Assembly (NCBI GenBank): GCA_028583405.1
Contig: JAPTMU010000048.1
Coordinates: forward strand, 432,883 to 496,882
From: Pogonophryne albipinna
Taxonomy: Eukaryota; Chordata; Actinopteri; Perciformes; Artedidraconidae
Direction of reading: 5' to 3'
DNA length: 64,000 nt
In this document: positions 62,130 through 64,000 of the stretch, piece by piece
Position numbering within the stretch: the stretch's first letter is position 1
Layout of the letters: every line of letters begins with the position of its first letter
Program-made: the position numbers and the translations under genes
The notes under the pieces: generated by a model
Databases searched by the model: none
Told to the model about the DNA's origin: nothing
The model's input: only the letters and a program-made list of their open reading frames with translations

Positions 62130-62495
62130 ACTTGGACGCTTTGTTTAACATCCCCTTTATGATTTGTTTAGGTAAAAGTCGAGAGGACTATAAATAAACC
62201 TTTGTTATAATTCACGTCACGATCACTAAGCAAAAGGAAGACTATTGTTGGCGTGATGACGTTTTGTTGTCTTAGTTATAGTTAATACCCAGTATTTAAT
62301 CTTATCTGCTACCGCCTTTTCAAACTATAAAAGCTTCAAAATTCACCAGTTGGATTTTTTACTGACTTGCTTTGTTTCGAGAAACAGGCCAAAATATTAG
62401 CTTAAACTTTGGTCGGTCAAAAACATAATTTCAGGCAAACGAAAAATAATTAAAATAGCCATTGACTTTGACATGAGGGAATCAGAAGTGCTTTA

Positions 62496-62955
<460 letters not shown>

Positions 62956-62958
62956 TGA

Positions 62959-63578
62959 AAGCAATCAGGGGTTAGCAATGGTGTCAGACAAGGTGGAATT
63001 ATGTCCCCAGTTCTTTTTAACCTTTATATTGATGATCTGTCCAAGCGACTGAGAGCCTGTAATACTGGAGGCATGATTGGTAGTTCTCTAGTGAACCATA
63101 TTATGTATGCAGATGATCTTGTTGTGCTGAGTCCATCTAGCGCTGGTCTTCAGCAGCTTCTTGCTGTGTGCTCTGTGTATGGTGTGGAACATGACATCAA
63201 ATACAACGCCAGTAAGAGTGCTGTCATGATCTTTAGAACCAAAGAGGATAAATGTCTTACATTTCCTGATTTTAAATTGTCTGATATTAATCTTAGTGTC
63301 TGTAATAAGTTAAAATATCTTGGACACTTTATTACAGAACAAATGACAGATGAAGATATTTAGGCAATGCCGCATGATGTATGCACAAGCAAACATTCTC
63401 CTACGTGAGTTTAGTGCGTGTACAGATGGAGTGAAGATGTCTCTGTTCAGAGCATATTGCACTCCGCTCTAAACGGCACATCTGTGGTCAAACTACAGAA
63501 AAGCAAGTTTACGGAAACTTCAAGTAGCTTATAATGATGCCATGAGAATATTGCTGAAGAGACCTCGATGGTCTAGTG
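62959..63578 (+). pseudogene. Non-LTR retrotransposon reverse transcriptase fragment
   Basis: From 62971 the frame reads VSNGVRQGGIMSPVLFNLYI and DDL, then MYADDLVVLSPS (YADD catalytic box) to a stop at 63361. In another frame the code continues RQCRMMYAQANILLREF, VKMSLFRAYCTPL, stop, TAHLWSNYRKASLRKLQVAY. It is 5'-truncated at about 62957, frameshifted near 63360, has one in-frame stop, and is cut at 63579 by another repeat. The clade (RTE/Nimb/other) is not settled. Confidence 0.85.
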
Positions 63579-63706
63579 CAGGGATCACCAACTACATTTG
63601 TCCAAGGGCCAAAATGTATCCAATAGACACTATCGCGGGCCGGGGGGGTACAGGTACTGCATAAAGCTTAGCAGACTCTTCACGCTAACGAAGGATCACT
63701 TCTAGG
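63579..63706. mobile_element. hAT-like terminus inserted in the RT fragment
   Basis: CAGGGATCACCAACTACATT and AAGGGCCAAAAT..GCGGGCCGGGG resemble the CAGGGGTGTCAAAC/GCGGGCC type of hAT end (compare 51921). The other end is not in the window or is lost. Confidence 0.45.
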
Positions 63707-63860
63707 CAGGGTTGGGAGGGTTACTTTGTAAATGTAATCAGTTACTGATTACTGAATACATGCTCTGAAAGTAATCAGAATACAGTTACAGTCTTATAAA
63801 AGTAACGTGTGCAGGTTACTTTTAGAATACTTTTGGAATACTTTCTTTTTCCATAACAGA
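63707..63860. mobile_element. hAT-like terminus (CAGGGTTGGG type)
   Basis: CAGGGTTGGGAGGGTTACTT followed by repeated TAATCAGTTACTGATTAC and GTAATCAGAATACA motifs is a familiar fish hAT end. Right end not identified. Confidence 0.5.
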
Positions 63861-63910
63861 TGGGTATGTTTTGGTGAGCAGGAGACACTTGTTTTACTGT
63901 TTTAATGGCT

Positions 63911-64000
63911 TATCAAGAACTCAAACACAACATCTTGGTGTCATTCTGGACAGCTCCCTCTCATCTGCACCCCACATAAAAAACATCACCCGGACTGCAT
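63911..64000 (+). pseudogene. L2-like LINE reverse transcriptase fragment, cut by window end
   Basis: Reads TQHLGVILDSSLSSAPHIKN followed by ITRTA, a conserved L2 reverse transcriptase motif following the catalytic boxes. It continues past the window. Confidence 0.7.

Larger units (their letters stand above)
59771..62495 (+). mobile_element. Dispersed repeat family X, copy C, split by a hAT
   Basis: 59771-59839 (AAGTTAGCATCGC, TGTATGATACTTGGAC) and 62130-62495 (CCTTTATGATTTGT, ATTCACGTCACGATCACTAAGC, TTGTTGGCGTGATGACG, CATTGACTTTGACATGAGG, AGAAGTGCT) join to a copy with less than one 72-bp unit. The sequence between is the hAT at 59840-62129. Confidence 0.6.

Overview
The window is vertebrate nuclear DNA, almost certainly from a teleost fish. 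Coding sequence is split by GT..AG introns, (CA)n/(TG)n tracts of 100-300 bp are frequent, and most of the rest is made of dispersed repeats typical of ray-finned fish: hAT elements with 8-bp target duplications, a PIF/Harbinger-like MITE, TTAA-bounded elements, L2-like LINE 3' ends and tRNA-derived SINEs. There is no prokaryotic gene organisation, CRISPR array or operon.

Two host genes can be supported, both on the + strand. Positions 1-7479 hold the last seven coding exons of iqub (IQ motif and ubiquitin-like domain protein), 399 codons plus stop with every splice phase consistent, and a poly(A) signal at 7532. Positions 14131-14469 hold the first coding exon of a CAPS-family gene, best named cadps2 because human IQUB and CADPS2 both lie in 7q31.32 in the same relative orientation. 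No second cadps2 exon is recognisable to position 64000, so 14470-64000 is most simply cadps2 intron 1.

Between and after the genes lie four large minisatellites: 41-bp units at 10538-12586; 63-bp units at 23678-24956 and 26731-28207; 72-bp units at 32492-33730; 57-bp units at 37129-37846 and 40384-43915. The 63-bp array is a 21-codon piece of a hAT transposase, amplified about 43 times inside a relic element whose flanking transposase code can still be read on both sides. An independent hAT relic at 55979-56795 keeps the same stretch as a single copy. The 72-bp array lies inside a dispersed repeat family with two more copies in the window (about 17 units, 2 units and less than 1). The 57-bp array starts inside another dispersed repeat. 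Two of the four arrays were later split by hAT elements that left exact 8-bp duplications of the repeat unit. One of these insertions is a three-level nest: hAT in the array, hAT in hAT, TTAA-MITE in hAT. A second hAT-in-hAT nest lies at 59840-62129.

The main points for follow-up are: transposon sequence giving rise to minisatellites; (TG)n tracts standing in place of the pyrimidine tract at three iqub 3' splice sites; complementary (CA)n and (TG)n tracts on either side of two iqub exons; and a 30-nt partial duplicate of an iqub exon end that keeps splice-like borders and frame.
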